NCBI GenBank assembly: GCA_002347965.1
Contig: DDYN01000041.1
Span: 1-64,000, forward strand
Reading direction: 5' to 3'
Length of the DNA stretch: 64,000 nucleotides
From: UBA2233 sp002347965 [NCBI: Nitrospirae bacterium UBA2233]
Lineage (GTDB): Bacteria > UBA2233
Below the pieces are notes generated by a model that saw nothing but the letters and a program-made list of their open reading frames with translations, was not told where the DNA came from and made no database searches. Shown here piece after piece: positions 7,907-17,020 of the stretch. A program made the translations under genes and the position numbers. Within the stretch, counting starts at the first letter, position 1. Each line of letters opens with the position of its first letter.

Positions 7907-8530
7907 ATGGTCGTAATCGGCCTTACGGGAGGCGTGGCTACGGGAAAGAGCACCGTTGCCAAAGGCTTTGAAGCTCTTGGCGTGCCCGTACTCGACGCGG
8001 ATGGCTTGGCCCACGAGGCCATCGAGCCTTCCAAAGGGGCATACGACAGGCTGGTCGAGGCGTTCGGAAGCGGCATTCTTAAGGATTCTAACCGCATCGA
8101 TCGCAGAAAACTCCGAGAACTGCTAGTTAGCGACCCACAGGCCAAAAAGCAGATTGAGGCCATCGTTCACCCTGAGGTCCTGCGGCTAAGCCTTAAGAAG
8201 ATGGGAGAATTGGAGCAAAAAGGGGCAAGGTGGGTCTTGTTTGAGGTTCCCTTGCTGTTTGAAATGGGGCTCGAGAAGGTGTTTTCTCCCGTGATCGTCG
8301 TGTATTGTCCTCGTTCGGTTCAGGTGGAACGGCTAATCTTGAGGGATAAAATGTCCTCTAAAAGCGCGCTCGGGCTGCTTGAGGCACAAAAAGACATCGA
8401 AGAAAAGCGCAGGCTGGCAGATTTCGTTCTCGATAATACGGGGCCTTTCAACGCGCTCCAGCTTCAAATCGGGACGCTTTACGATACCCTCAAGGGGCGG
8501 TATGGATACCCTTGGCCACCCTGCGGGTAG
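7907..8530 (+). CDS. coaE: Dephospho-CoA kinase
   Basis: A 207-residue cytosolic P-loop kinase that phosphorylates the 3'-hydroxyl of dephospho-CoA, the last step of coenzyme A synthesis. It has Walker A GGVATGKST (8-16), the family's DADGLAHE motif (D in place for base catalysis), and VFEVPLLFEMGLEK in the CoA-binding part. The length matches the family. The start is ATG 7907 behind AAGGAGG. It converges on ispA. Confidence 0.96.
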   Translation: MVVIGLTGGVATGKSTVAKGFEALGVPVLDADGLAHEAIEPSKGAYDRLVEAFGSGILKDSNRIDRRKLRELLVSDPQAKKQIEAIVHPEVLRLSLKKMGELEQKGARWVLFEVPLLFEMGLEKVFSPVIVVYCPRSVQVERLILRDKMSSKSALGLLEAQKDIEEKRRLADFVLDNTGPFNALQLQIGTLYDTLKGRYGYPWPPCG

Positions 8531-8603
8531 GCGGCTTAGGAGCTTCTTCCGGTTCTTTTGGGTAGACCGTATGGATAGGGCTTCCATAAAAGGTACGAGC
8601 CCC

Positions 8604-9401
8604 CTACTCCAGGGCTTGAAACAGCACTGCCCCAAGCTCGTTTCCGTTTGGCACTTTCCCTAGAAGCTTCCTTAACTCTCCCTCAAGCGCGACCACACGG
8701 CGGACGATCGCCTTTTTGTCCTCCAATTCTAGGTCTTCTTCGTCTTTTAGGTCATCAACAAGCTGGAAGGCCAGGCCGAAACTTTCCCCCGTTCGCGCGA
8801 GGAGGGTCCGCGTTTCCGGCGGGTACCCAAGCACAACGCCGGCCCCTTCAAGACAGGCACGAAACAACAGCCCTGTCTTGAGCGTCGCTATCCGCTCGCG
8901 CGTTCCCATCTTCCAGGGCTTCGGGGCGTTCAAATCTAGGTACTGGCCCAGCACCAGCCCGGTAGGGCCTAGCGTGTCGGCCAAAAGGAGCGATAGCGCC
9001 GACAAGACTCCAGGCTCGTCCCGGTAGTGCTCGCAAAGCGTCCGAAACGCCAAGGGGAGAAGGCCGTCGCCCGCAAGGATCGCGCTCGATTCCGAAAATT
9101 TCTTGTGCAACGCCGGCTTCCCCCGCCTCGTGCCGGCGTTGTCCAAGGCTGGCAGGTCGTCGTGGATGAGCGTGTAGGCGTGCACGAGTTCGATCGCCAG
9201 GGCAAACCCGAGCCCTCGCTCCAAGGCCCATCCAAGGTCTGTGTAGACAAGCACCATGAGCGGCCTCAAGCGCTTGCCTCCTGGAAACAGCGCGTAGGCC
9301 ATCGTCTCTTTGAGGGACTCTTCGGGGATCCCCTCGATCTCCACGGCAAGCCCATCTTCGATTGCCCGAAGGTAGTAAGACCTTTGCCTTAACGCTCCCA
9401 T
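8604..9401 (-). CDS. ispA: Short-chain polyprenyl diphosphate synthase (farnesyl/geranylgeranyl-PP synthase type)
   Basis: A 265-residue trans-prenyltransferase that condenses isopentenyl-PP with allylic diphosphates. The first aspartate-rich motif is DDLPALD (81-87, followed by TRRGK) and the second is DDLKDEED (216-223). The GGKRLRP substrate-binding motif is at 41-47. The residues before the first Asp motif suggest a C15-C20 product, but chain length is not certain. It starts at ATG 9401, overlapping the end of lipB by 13 bp; a longer open frame runs through lipB and is rejected. It is the last gene of the rtcB-rpoH-lipB-ispA operon. No dxs is adjacent. Confidence 0.88.
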   Translation of the reverse strand: MGALRQRSYYLRAIEDGLAVEIEGIPEESLKETMAYALFPGGKRLRPLMVLVYTDLGWALERGLGFALAIELVHAYTLIHDDLPALDNAGTRRGKPALHKKFSESSAILAGDGLLPLAFRTLCEHYRDEPGVLSALSLLLADTLGPTGLVLGQYLDLNAPKPWKMGTRERIATLKTGLLFRACLEGAGVVLGYPPETRTLLARTGESFGLAFQLVDDLKDEEDLELEDKKAIVRRVVALEGELRKLLGKVPNGNELGAVLFQALE

Positions 9402-10027
9402 CCCCCCCAAACCTCTTGAAATGCGTTCAAAAAACGCCCTTGCACCTCTGCAATGCCGGGTACAGGCACATGGTCGGACAGCTGGCCTACCAAAAGCCCC
9501 GGCATTCCGCATGGAACTATCCGGTGAAACCCCTCGCGCGTCGCGGGCCCGATATTCAGGCTCACGCCGTGCAAAGAAACGCCGTGATGGACTCCAACCC
9601 CGACAAACCCAACTTTGGCCCCTTTTAGGAATACCCCAGGCCTGCCTTTCGATCTATCCCCCCTAACCCCAAAACTCGGCAAAAGCGCTATCATCGCCTC
9701 TTCAAGCGTATGGATGTACGCAGGGATGGAGACGCCCCACGCTCTCAGGTCCGCAAGAATGTAGGCAATCAACTGGCCTGGTCCGTGGTAAGTAGCCCCT
9801 CCGCCGCGGATCAGCCGGAAAACTTCCATCGGGCCCGCTTCTTGGTGGGCCCGATCAAGCGCGATAGCTTCGGCTTCGGGCGTATGGCGTCCGAGCGTCA
9901 CGCATGGGTCGTGCTCGGGGAACAGGATGCGAACGTCCCTTGTGCCCCCGATCCGGCCCGCGATCTCGACCTGGTAGGCCTGGCACTGTAGGGGATTCAT
10001 GGAAACCTGCTCGGCAAAAACCCTCAA
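9389..10027 (-). CDS. lipB: Octanoyl-ACP: protein N-octanoyltransferase
   Basis: A 212-residue enzyme that moves octanoate from acyl carrier protein to lipoyl domains, the first step of lipoate synthesis. It has the family signature RGGGATYHGPGQ (about 74-85), Lys138 (GAKVGFVG) and the catalytic Cys173 in IVPCGM. The probable start is TTG at 10027, which shares bases with the rpoH stop and keeps the first beta strand; an in-frame ATG at 10000 is the alternative. No lipA is seen in the window. Confidence 0.93.
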   Translation of the reverse strand: MRVFAEQVSMNPLQCQAYQVEIAGRIGGTRDVRILFPEHDPCVTLGRHTPEAEAIALDRAHQEAGPMEVFRLIRGGGATYHGPGQLIAYILADLRAWGVSIPAYIHTLEEAMIALLPSFGVRGDRSKGRPGVFLKGAKVGFVGVGVHHGVSLHGVSLNIGPATREGFHRIVPCGMPGLLVGQLSDHVPVPGIAEVQGRFLNAFQEVWGGWER

Positions 10028-10980
10028 GCCGCCCCGCCCCCGAACAAGTCTTCGTCCTTGCTTAGTTCTTGCTTGAATTTTTTTAGGATGCCCGACTCGA
10101 GCTGACGGACTCGTTCCCGCGTGATGCCGAGCTCTTGACCTAGCTCTTGCAGCGTTGCTGGCTCTAACGCAAACAAACGTTTTTCATAAACAGCACGTTC
10201 TTTTGGGTTTAACGCCGTCTTGAACCGCTCTTTCACCTCCTCGAGCTTCGCAAGCCTCTTGCTCTTGAGCTCATCATCGGAAACCCGTTCGGCGATATTG
10301 TCCTCAACCCCGATCCTATCGGCCAATGTCTGGCTCGATTCTTCGCCGTACACGTAATCTAGCGACAAATCTGGCGCCATAAGCCTTTTGGCCATCTCCT
10401 GGACGTCTTCTTCTTTGACATCAAGCCTCTGCGCAAGAACCCTTGCCCCTGGGTTGAACCCCTCTTTCATGAGACGTTCGTGCTCCTTGTTTAGCTTGAA
10501 AAAAAGCTTCCTTTGTGTCTCCGTCGTTCCGATTTTGACCATCTTGGCGTTGTTTATCAAGTATCTAAGAATATAGGCCCGAATCCACCAGACCGCGTAC
10601 GAAGAGAGCTTGGCCCCCCTGTGGGGGTCAAACTGCTTCACCGCCTGCATCAGCCCGATGTTGCCCTCCTGGATCAAATCCAAAATGTTGTGGATCGTTC
10701 CGTAGAATTTGAGCGCAATCGCCACGACAAGCCTCAGGTTCGACGTGATCAGTTTGTAGGCGGCCTCCATGTCGCCTTGTTCCTTGTAGCACACGGCAAG
10801 CTGGTACTCCTCTTGCCTGGAAAGCACGGGAAAGCCCCGAATTTCTTGAAGGTAGGCACGGAAGGCGTCGTAACGTACGAGCCCTTCGGCCGCCTTCGGG
10901 ACTCCGACAACCTCTTCGGGCAGCATTCTTTCGGGCGATTTCCTTGCTTGTTTGGCGTTCTTTTCCTTCTCTTCCTTCAA
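10024..10980 (-). CDS. rpoH: RNA polymerase heat-shock sigma factor, sigma32 type
   Basis: A 318-residue sigma70-family factor without region 1.1. Region 2 contains ITSNLRLVVAIAL and DLIQEGNIGLMQAVKQFDPHRG, and the SSYAVWWIRAYIL segment melts the -10. The RpoH box QRKLFFKL is at 156-163. Region 4 ends with the LGITRERVRQLE helix-turn-helix. The RpoH box distinguishes it from RpoD and RpoS. It begins 13 bp after rtcB and its stop overlaps the start of lipB, so a heat-shock regulator is co-expressed with an RNA ligase. The N-terminal 35 residues are charged and not conserved. Confidence 0.9.
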   Translation of the reverse strand: MKEEKEKNAKQARKSPERMLPEEVVGVPKAAEGLVRYDAFRAYLQEIRGFPVLSRQEEYQLAVCYKEQGDMEAAYKLITSNLRLVVAIALKFYGTIHNILDLIQEGNIGLMQAVKQFDPHRGAKLSSYAVWWIRAYILRYLINNAKMVKIGTTETQRKLFFKLNKEHERLMKEGFNPGARVLAQRLDVKEEDVQEMAKRLMAPDLSLDYVYGEESSQTLADRIGVEDNIAERVSDDELKSKRLAKLEEVKERFKTALNPKERAVYEKRLFALEPATLQELGQELGITRERVRQLESGILKKFKQELSKDEDLFGGGAA

Positions 10981-10993
10981 ACCTTGCCCTCCT

Positions 10994-12442
10994 TTAACCC
11001 TTCAAAACGAGGAGCGGGCGCAAGCGGACGACCTTCATCGCCAGGCCGGCAATCTCCAGGGCCTCCACGACATCCTCGACATCCTTGTAAGCCTCGCTCA
11101 TCTCCTCCGCGATGGTACGAGTGTCCCTGGCCATCACCAAGATACCCTGCCGCTTGAGCTCTTGCACGATGCTGCGTCCCTTGGCCTTCTTGAGGGCACT
11201 ATGCCTGGACAACAGCCTGCCTGCCCCGTGCGCGCTAGAGCCGAACGCTTCCTTAAGGGCCAGCTCCGTCCCGACGAGCAGGTAAGAATACCGGCCCATA
11301 TCTCCAGGAACGATGACAGGCTGCCCTACGTGTGCGTAGGCCTCCGGAACGAGCGGGTGTCCCTTGGGAAAACTCCGGGTCGCGCCCTTCCTGTGCACGC
11401 AAACACGCTTCTTTTGTCCGTTGAACACATGCTCCTCAACCCTGGCGATGTTGTGGGATACGTCGTAAACCAACCGAATACCGAGCGCTTCTTGAGACAC
11501 GCTAAACGCGCGTGCAAACGCCTTACGGGAAAGCGCGAGCATGACCTGCCTGTTGGCCCAGGCGAAATTGGCCGCCGCAGCCATGGCTCCTAAGTAACGC
11601 TGCCCCTCCTCCGAGAGAATCGGGGCGCAGCAAAGCTGCCTATCTGGTAACGAAATGCCGTATTTTTTGTAGGAGGCATCCATCACCTTGATGAAATCCT
11701 CGCACACCTGGTGGCCGAACCCCCTAGAGCCGGAATGGATGAGCAGGTACACCTGGTTTTGCTCGATACCGAACGCTTTCGCGAGTTCAGGCCGAAAGGG
11801 CGCCTCTACAACTCCCACCTCCAGGAAATGGTTTCCGGACCCTAGCGTTCCAACCTGGCTAGCACCCCGCTCATAAGCCCTTTGAGAGACGCATTCAGGG
11901 TCTGCCCCCTTAAGCGCACCGCCTTCCTCGCAAAACGCAAGGTCCTCGGGCTCGCCGAACCCTTCCTCGATCGCAAACCTAGCCCCTTTGCAGACCAGCT
12001 CCTTGAGCCTCGGGCCGCTCAATTTTTCGATCGCCTTTGAAGAGCCCAGGCCGGCAGGAATGGCGGAGAACAGCTCTCCGGCAAGCGCCTCGAGTCTGGG
12101 AACGAGTTCGTCCTGCGTGAGGCGCGCGACGCTTAACCTGACGCCGCAGTTGATGTCATAGCCAACCCCTCCGGGAGAGATCACACCATGTTGCACGTCC
12201 ATTGCGGCCACGCCGCCGATAGGAAACCCATACCCCCAATGAATGTCCGGCATGGCGATAGAAAAGCCCACGATACCCGGAAGCGTTGCGACGTTGACCA
12301 CCTGCTGGATGCATTGGTCCTCCCGAATGGCCGACAGGAGCCGCTGGCTTGCAAAGATTTTTCCAGGAACGCGCATATCCCCGTGCTTAGGGATTTCGTA
12401 CACGCCCTCTCGAACCTTCTTGAGCTCGTAAACCACGGCCAC
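10994..12442 (-). CDS. rtcB: RNA-splicing / repair ligase RtcB
   Basis: About 482 residues. RtcB joins 2',3'-cyclic-phosphate (or 3'-phosphate) and 5'-OH RNA ends using GTP and Mn2+. The sequence is close to the archaeal type: PDIHWGYGFPIGGVAA, GGVGYDINCGVRL (metal Cys), GSGNHFLEVG, HSGSRGFGH and VSHNIARVEEH, which contains the metal and guanylylation histidines. The start is uncertain: the frame is open to a GTG at 12505, but homologues begin near YELKKVREGVYEIP, so I take GTG 12442 behind GCGAGG (GTG 12436 is also possible). No archease gene is adjacent. First gene of the rtcB-rpoH-lipB-ispA operon. Confidence 0.95.
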   Translation of the reverse strand: MAVVYELKKVREGVYEIPKHGDMRVPGKIFASQRLLSAIREDQCIQQVVNVATLPGIVGFSIAMPDIHWGYGFPIGGVAAMDVQHGVISPGGVGYDINCGVRLSVARLTQDELVPRLEALAGELFSAIPAGLGSSKAIEKLSGPRLKELVCKGARFAIEEGFGEPEDLAFCEEGGALKGADPECVSQRAYERGASQVGTLGSGNHFLEVGVVEAPFRPELAKAFGIEQNQVYLLIHSGSRGFGHQVCEDFIKVMDASYKKYGISLPDRQLCCAPILSEEGQRYLGAMAAAANFAWANRQVMLALSRKAFARAFSVSQEALGIRLVYDVSHNIARVEEHVFNGQKKRVCVHRKGATRSFPKGHPLVPEAYAHVGQPVIVPGDMGRYSYLLVGTELALKEAFGSSAHGAGRLLSRHSALKKAKGRSIVQELKRQGILVMARDTRTIAEEMSEAYKDVEDVVEALEIAGLAMKVVRLRPLLVLKG

Positions 12443-12594
12443 AATCGCCTCGCGTCGTGCTCTTCCAGAGCCAAGAAAATCGCCATTTATTGCCCCTTGG
12501 ACCACTTCCTCGTTGGGGCAACATACCGGCTGAACCCGACAATCGCCGGAAGAATCCTGGAAGGGCGACTTGGAGAAAAACCTCCTAAGCGTTT

Positions 12595-12603
12595 ATTATA
12601 CCA
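12595..12603 (-). promoter_or_regulatory. Extended -10 promoter for the rtcB-rpoH operon
   Basis: The minus strand reads TGG-TATAAT (TATAAT at 12595-12600), an extended -10 with a consensus hexamer. No good -35 is found at 16-18 bp. It lies about 150 bp before the chosen rtcB start. Confidence 0.5.
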
Positions 12604-12665
12604 AAAGGTCAACCCGTTGCTTACTTTATCTTTAAAAAACCATAGCCCTAGCTGAAAGCGCAAAC

Positions 12666-13565
12666 ATGAAAGAACCCTCAGAGACGGGCGTTGTTCTGAT
12701 GAACTTCTCGTTTGTCCCCGCAAGCCTAGCCAGCGTCTCCATCCATGATCGCGCGCTGGAGTTTGGCGACAGCCTCTACGAGGTTCTTAAGGTCCGCTCA
12801 GGAATACCGCTGTTCCTAGAGGGCCATCTCGAAAGGCTGAAGAAAGGCATGCGCTTCTTGGCCTTTCCGGGACTACCGATAGACAGGCTCAAGGCATCCC
12901 TTTTGGAGCTCGTCCTAAAGAACGCGCTTACAGACGGCCTTCTTTACCTTCAAGTCTCGAGAGGGTGTAAACCAAGAGAGCACGTACCGCCCCAAAACCT
13001 TACGCCAACCTTTTGGGCCTACACCACGAAGGCCGCCTTCGACGGCCTCAAGGAGCGGTTCGGGGGTATCCGTGTAATCAGTAGGCCTGACCCGCGCTGG
13101 ATGTTTCCTTCCATCAAAACAACAAACCTTTTGCCCAACACGCTCGCAAAGGCCGAAGCCAGGGGGTTGGGGGCCGACGAGGCGCTCTTTGTCGGCCCCA
13201 ATGGCGAAATACGCGAGGCCAGCAGCGCAAACGTTTTTTTTGTGAAGAAAAAAGCTGTTTTTACCCCAAGGCTCACCCCCCAGATCCTGCCCGGAATCAC
13301 CAGGATGGCCCTGCTCAAGCTTCTCGGCGCCCACGGCATCGAGGCCCACGAAGCCGACCTAACGCTCCAAGAGGCCCTAGGGATGGACGAATCGTTCCTT
13401 ACGGCCACATCCTACGACATTCGACCAATCGAGGCACTCGACGGGAATCTTTACGCCTCCTCCGGGCCGAATAGCTTCACCGCCGGCATCATGGAGCTTT
13501 TCGAAGCCCATATCCAAGAAGTTGTCGGCAAGGGTTCCATAGGCCATGCCCGTGAGGTACAATAA
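12666..13565 (+). CDS. Class IV (fold-type IV) PLP aminotransferase, D-amino-acid/branched-chain type
   Basis: A 299-residue pyridoxal-phosphate enzyme. It shows the family's IHDRALEFGDSLYEVLKV (phosphate and substrate side), the catalytic lysine in SIKTTNLLPN, and the cofactor motif EIREASSANVFF with LPGITR. It may act on D-alanine, 4-amino-4-deoxychorismate or branched-chain substrates; sequence alone does not decide, and a separate, better ilvE candidate is at 37.2 kb. The ATG at 12666 gives a 10-residue tail before the first conserved block; ATG 12699 is an alternative. It is divergent from the rtcB operon. Confidence 0.86.
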   Translation: MKEPSETGVVLMNFSFVPASLASVSIHDRALEFGDSLYEVLKVRSGIPLFLEGHLERLKKGMRFLAFPGLPIDRLKASLLELVLKNALTDGLLYLQVSRGCKPREHVPPQNLTPTFWAYTTKAAFDGLKERFGGIRVISRPDPRWMFPSIKTTNLLPNTLAKAEARGLGADEALFVGPNGEIREASSANVFFVKKKAVFTPRLTPQILPGITRMALLKLLGAHGIEAHEADLTLQEALGMDESFLTATSYDIRPIEALDGNLYASSGPNSFTAGIMELFEAHIQEVVGKGSIGHAREVQ

Positions 13566-13607
13566 AGAATATTCCGACGTTGCATAAGCATTTTATCGGA
13601 GAACACC

Positions 13608-14141
13608 ATGAAAAAAGCGTTGTTGTTTTTTATCCCCCTCGCTGCGGTCGCCCTCAGCATCCTCGCTTTCAGTTTTCAGGCGGGAAATTCGCAGGACAAG
13701 GGATCAAAGGTGCAGGACGCCTCCTTCAAGGCGATTAACAAAGACGGGGCCATCAACCTCTCCAGCCTAAGGGGCAAGGTGGTGTTCGTAAACTTCTTCA
13801 CGACATGGTGCCCCAGCTGCAAACAAGAAATTCCCCATCTGGAAGGGCTTTACAGGAAGTTCAAGCCAAAAGGCGTGGAGGTGGTAGGCGTATCCTTGGA
13901 CGACAAGCCGGCCGAAAAGGTCCGCGAGTTCGCGCAAAAGATGGGCATCTCCTACCCAGTGGGCATGCCGGGAAAAGACTCCTTGACGGGGTTCGGTATG
14001 GTCACGATGATTCCGACAACGTTCGTTCTCGACGCTTCAGGGGCTATTCAAGAGCGCCTCGTCGGCCCTTACCCTCAAGAGGCGCTCGAGGCGCTCGCGA
14101 TCCGCGTTCTGGGAGGGCAGGCGGCGAAGAAGGCGAGCTAG
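13608..14141 (+). CDS. TlpA/ResA-type secreted thioredoxin
   Basis: A 177-residue thiol-disulfide reductase with an N-terminal signal or anchor (residues 3-23) and a periplasmic thioredoxin fold. The active site is WCPSC (C68, C71) in FVNFFTTWCPSCKQEIP, with the cis-proline segment MIPTTFVLD. This group often reduces apocytochrome c cysteines; the window's multihaem cytochromes would need such a partner, but that link is inference. It stands 42 bp after the aminotransferase. Confidence 0.9.
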   Translation: MKKALLFFIPLAAVALSILAFSFQAGNSQDKGSKVQDASFKAINKDGAINLSSLRGKVVFVNFFTTWCPSCKQEIPHLEGLYRKFKPKGVEVVGVSLDDKPAEKVREFAQKMGISYPVGMPGKDSLTGFGMVTMIPTTFVLDASGAIQERLVGPYPQEALEALAIRVLGGQAAKKAS

Positions 14142-14216
14142 TGTCGTGAGGGCTATTTAAAGGGCAAATTGTTCGGGGCGAATGCCAGCCTATCGGGGGC
14201 GTGGGTTCGGTAATTC

Positions 14217-14594
14217 CTAGAAGTTTTGCCCAAAAAGCCCTAAAACGCACCCAAACCCCACAAACCACGCGAGCGTCCTTAGGGTTGCCAGATCGAGGAC
14301 GTAAAGGATCGTGTGGAACACCCTCGCCCCGATAAACACCGCCGCAAGCACCCCAGTCGTTTTGGGGTCCGCCTTCAGGAGGTGGCTGACGAGTACGGCC
14401 GCGATGAACCCGGGCAGCGCCTCGAAGGCGTTCGTTTCCGCCCAGGCCGCCCTCTGGGCCCAGGGGGGCAAGCGCTCAAAATCCCTAGGCCTTCGGTTGT
14501 CAAAGCCCACCCGAAGCCTGCCGGCAAGCTTTATGGCATGCGGAAACAAGGGCAGCAGGATTGCTACAAACACACACCAGAATGAAAGCGTCAT
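14217..14594 (-). CDS. MAPEG-family membrane protein
   Basis: A 125-residue integral membrane protein with four hydrophobic segments. The family motif NAFEALPGFIAAVLV is at about 54-68 and the second conserved part is RVFHTILYVLD. MAPEG proteins include membrane glutathione transferases and eicosanoid enzymes; bacterial members are mostly uncharacterised. It lies 50 bp downstream of rodA on the same strand. Confidence 0.85.
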   Translation of the reverse strand: MTLSFWCVFVAILLPLFPHAIKLAGRLRVGFDNRRPRDFERLPPWAQRAAWAETNAFEALPGFIAAVLVSHLLKADPKTTGVLAAVFIGARVFHTILYVLDLATLRTLAWFVGFGCVLGLFGQNF

Positions 14595-14644
14595 TGAACA
14601 CCCCTTCGTCGTTGCGCCGTGGTTTCAGCGTCTTTCTCGTCAGT

Positions 14645-15751
14645 TTAGAATATAAACGATGATCTGTGAATATTCTGAAGGATGCCGAGGCTTGCCAGCG
14701 TCATAATCATGGAAGTACCCCCGTAACTCATCAGCGGGAGAGGAATGCCCACCACTGGCATGAGCCCCATGACCATCCCTACGTTGACAAAAACCTGAAA
14801 GAAAAGCCCCAGGATGATCCCGACGGCAAGGAGACTGTAAAACGAGCTTTTGGTTGACCGTGCAATCGAAAGGCCGTAGTAAAGCAGCATTCCGTAAGCA
14901 GCAAGAAGGACAATCGCGCCAAGAAAGCCCCATTCTTCCGCAAACACGCTAAAAATGAAATCGGTATGCTTCTCGGGGAGAAATTGAAGCTTGGACTGGG
15001 TACCTTGAAAGTACCCCTTGCCAACCCATCCGCCCGACCCTACGGCAATCTTCGACTGAAGAATGTGGTACCCGGACCCCAAGGGGTCTCTTGCCGGGTC
15101 GATGAACGTCAAAATACGGCTTCGCTGGTAATCCTTCAACGTGAGCCAGCCGACAGGCATGAGGCCAAGGCCGAACGCAACCAAGATCACTAGCAGTTTT
15201 TTGCGAACCCCGAAGAACAGCAGCATGCTCCCGGATATGAAAAGGACCGAAACAGCCGTTCCTAAATCTGGCTCTACCATAATCAAGGCCACGGGGACGA
15301 GAATCAAGGCCAAAGGCACAAGAAGCCCTCGGACGCCTAGCCGCTCCTCTGGGTCGCTCAGCTGCAGGCATTTGGCGAGCACAAGAGCCATAAAAAGCTT
15401 CATCATCTCGGAAGGCTGAAAATTAAAGAAACCAAGCTCGATCCACCGCTTGGAGCCTTTGGTGGCATCCCCGATGACAAGCACCACGACCAAAAGGGCT
15501 ACGCCCAAGCCGTACAGCAGATAGGGGGTATCCTCGAGCGTCCTAAGCGGGATGAGCGCGCATATTCCGTAAGCCAACAACCCGGTCAAGGCCCAAAAGA
15601 GTTGCTTGAGGAGCAGCGGAGAAACGGCGAACTCTTTCGAACTTACCGCTGCCGAGCTTAGGGCCAACAGCCCCAAAAAAACGACGATCAAGGCGGCCCA
15701 AAGAAAACTCGTATGAACCTTTTTAAACGACCCGTTGTCCTCGACCCACAT
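14645..15751 (-). CDS. rodA: Rod-shape SEDS peptidoglycan glycosyltransferase
   Basis: A 368-residue protein with about ten membrane helices. It has the SEDS signatures WIELGFFNFQPSEMMKL, MVEPDLGTA (catalytic Asp region), GSGYHILQSKIAVGSGG and LPEKHTDFIFSVFAEEWG, ending in PLMSYGGTSM. RodA polymerises glycan strands together with PBP2. Unusually it is not placed after mrdA but faces away from mreB across a 177-bp shared intergenic region. The start at 15751 is ATG. Confidence 0.95.
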   Translation of the reverse strand: MWVEDNGSFKKVHTSFLWAALIVVFLGLLALSSAAVSSKEFAVSPLLLKQLFWALTGLLAYGICALIPLRTLEDTPYLLYGLGVALLVVVLVIGDATKGSKRWIELGFFNFQPSEMMKLFMALVLAKCLQLSDPEERLGVRGLLVPLALILVPVALIMVEPDLGTAVSVLFISGSMLLFFGVRKKLLVILVAFGLGLMPVGWLTLKDYQRSRILTFIDPARDPLGSGYHILQSKIAVGSGGWVGKGYFQGTQSKLQFLPEKHTDFIFSVFAEEWGFLGAIVLLAAYGMLLYYGLSIARSTKSSFYSLLAVGIILGLFFQVFVNVGMVMGLMPVVGIPLPLMSYGGTSMIMTLASLGILQNIHRSSFIF

Positions 15752-15928
15752 GGTACTTAAAAGCCCCCTGAAGTTATGCTACACTTCCTTTTGAACAGGA
15801 CATGCTGGACGCTCAGACATCTTACTTGGTTTATCTTTATTGTATTATCGGTGAACTATCATCCGGGGGCAAGGGTTTAATTCGTAACATGCCGCATGCA
15901 GGGGTAAGATCAAAGAGGGATACGGAGC
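15752..15928. promoter_or_regulatory. Divergent rodA / mreB promoter region
   Basis: AT-rich spacer between the two cell-shape transcripts. The clearest hexamer is TATTAT (15843-15848, plus strand), about 80 bp before mreB; no convincing -35 accompanies it. No operator palindrome was recognised. Confidence 0.35.
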
Positions 15929-16966
15929 TTGCTTAAAACTTTGGTGGGGCTTATTTCAAAAGACATCGCGATCGACTTGGGGACGGCCAACACGCTTGTT
16001 TACGTGAAGGGTCAAGGTATCGTATGCAACGAACCCTCGATCGTCGCCGTAAGGCGGCACGGAGGGAGCAACAAGGCGATCGCCGTCGGGAGAGAGGCCA
16101 AGCTTATGCTTGGAAGGACGCCGAGCGACGTAACGGCGATACGCCCGCTTAGGGAAGGCGTCATCGCGGATTTTGAAGTTGCCGAGGCGATGATCCGGTA
16201 TTTCATCCAAAAAGCGCATAACCGCAAGGCGCTCCTTAGGCCAAGGATCATCATCGGGATCCCGTTTTGCATCACGGAGGTAGAGAAGCGCGCCGTCCGG
16301 GAGTCTGCCGAATCCGCGGGAGGGAGGGAGGTTTATCTGATCGAGGAGCCGATGGCCGCCGCGATCGGCGCGGGGCTTCCCGTAACCGAGCCCGTGGGCT
16401 CGTTGGTGGTGGATATCGGAGGTGGAACAACGGAAGTTGCCGTCATTTCAATCTCCGGAGTGGTTGTCTCCGAATCCATCCGGGTGGGCGGGGACAAGAT
16501 GGACGAAGCCATCGTCGCCCACTTGAAGCGCAAACATAACCTTCTTGTTGGAGACAGAACGGCTGAACAGATCAAGTTTGCCGTCGGAACGGCCGTCCTC
16601 GACCCAAGCTCCCCCGAACAAAGGCGGATGGAAGTCCGCGGAAGAGACCTTTTGACTGGATTGCCCAAAACGATGGTCGTCGACGAAGACGAGGTCCGCG
16701 ATGCGCTTCAAGAGACTGTTTACCAGATTATCTCTGCCATAAAGTTGACGCTCGAGCGGACACCCCCGGAGCTTTCGGCCGACATCATGGACAGAGGCAT
16801 TTTTCTGACGGGGGGGGGAGCGCTTCTTTCCAACCTCGACAAGCTGATTTTTGAAGAAACGCAGCTTCCCGTCATCATCGCACAGAACGCGTTGACGACC
16901 GTCGTCTTGGGCGCAGGAAAGGCACTCGATAACATAGAATTGTTCCGGAAGGTTCTGGCTTCCTAA
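15929..16966 (+). CDS. mreB: Rod-shape-determining actin homologue MreB
   Basis: A 345-residue actin-like ATPase that directs lateral wall synthesis. Phosphate 1 motif IAIDLGTANTLVY, phosphate 2 motif VVDIGGGTTEVAVIS and the adenosine motif LTGGGALL are all present. The start is TTG 15929 (LLKTLVGLISKDIAIDLG), which matches the family N-terminus exactly and has GGAG just upstream. The mreBCD order follows. Confidence 0.97.
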   Translation: MLKTLVGLISKDIAIDLGTANTLVYVKGQGIVCNEPSIVAVRRHGGSNKAIAVGREAKLMLGRTPSDVTAIRPLREGVIADFEVAEAMIRYFIQKAHNRKALLRPRIIIGIPFCITEVEKRAVRESAESAGGREVYLIEEPMAAAIGAGLPVTEPVGSLVVDIGGGTTEVAVISISGVVVSESIRVGGDKMDEAIVAHLKRKHNLLVGDRTAEQIKFAVGTAVLDPSSPEQRRMEVRGRDLLTGLPKTMVVDEDEVRDALQETVYQIISAIKLTLERTPPELSADIMDRGIFLTGGGALLSNLDKLIFEETQLPVIIAQNALTTVVLGAGKALDNIELFRKVLAS

Positions 16967-17020
16967 CGAGCCCTTTCAGCCCCTGGACAGCTTTAGCGAA
17001 AAGGACCCGTTAGTGCCTTG

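Noticed and set aside
14580-14600. A GAATGA...TCATTG match resembling the FadR-like box at the MAPEG start
   Set aside because: The arms are spaced by 5 instead of 4 bases and it lies across the start codon.
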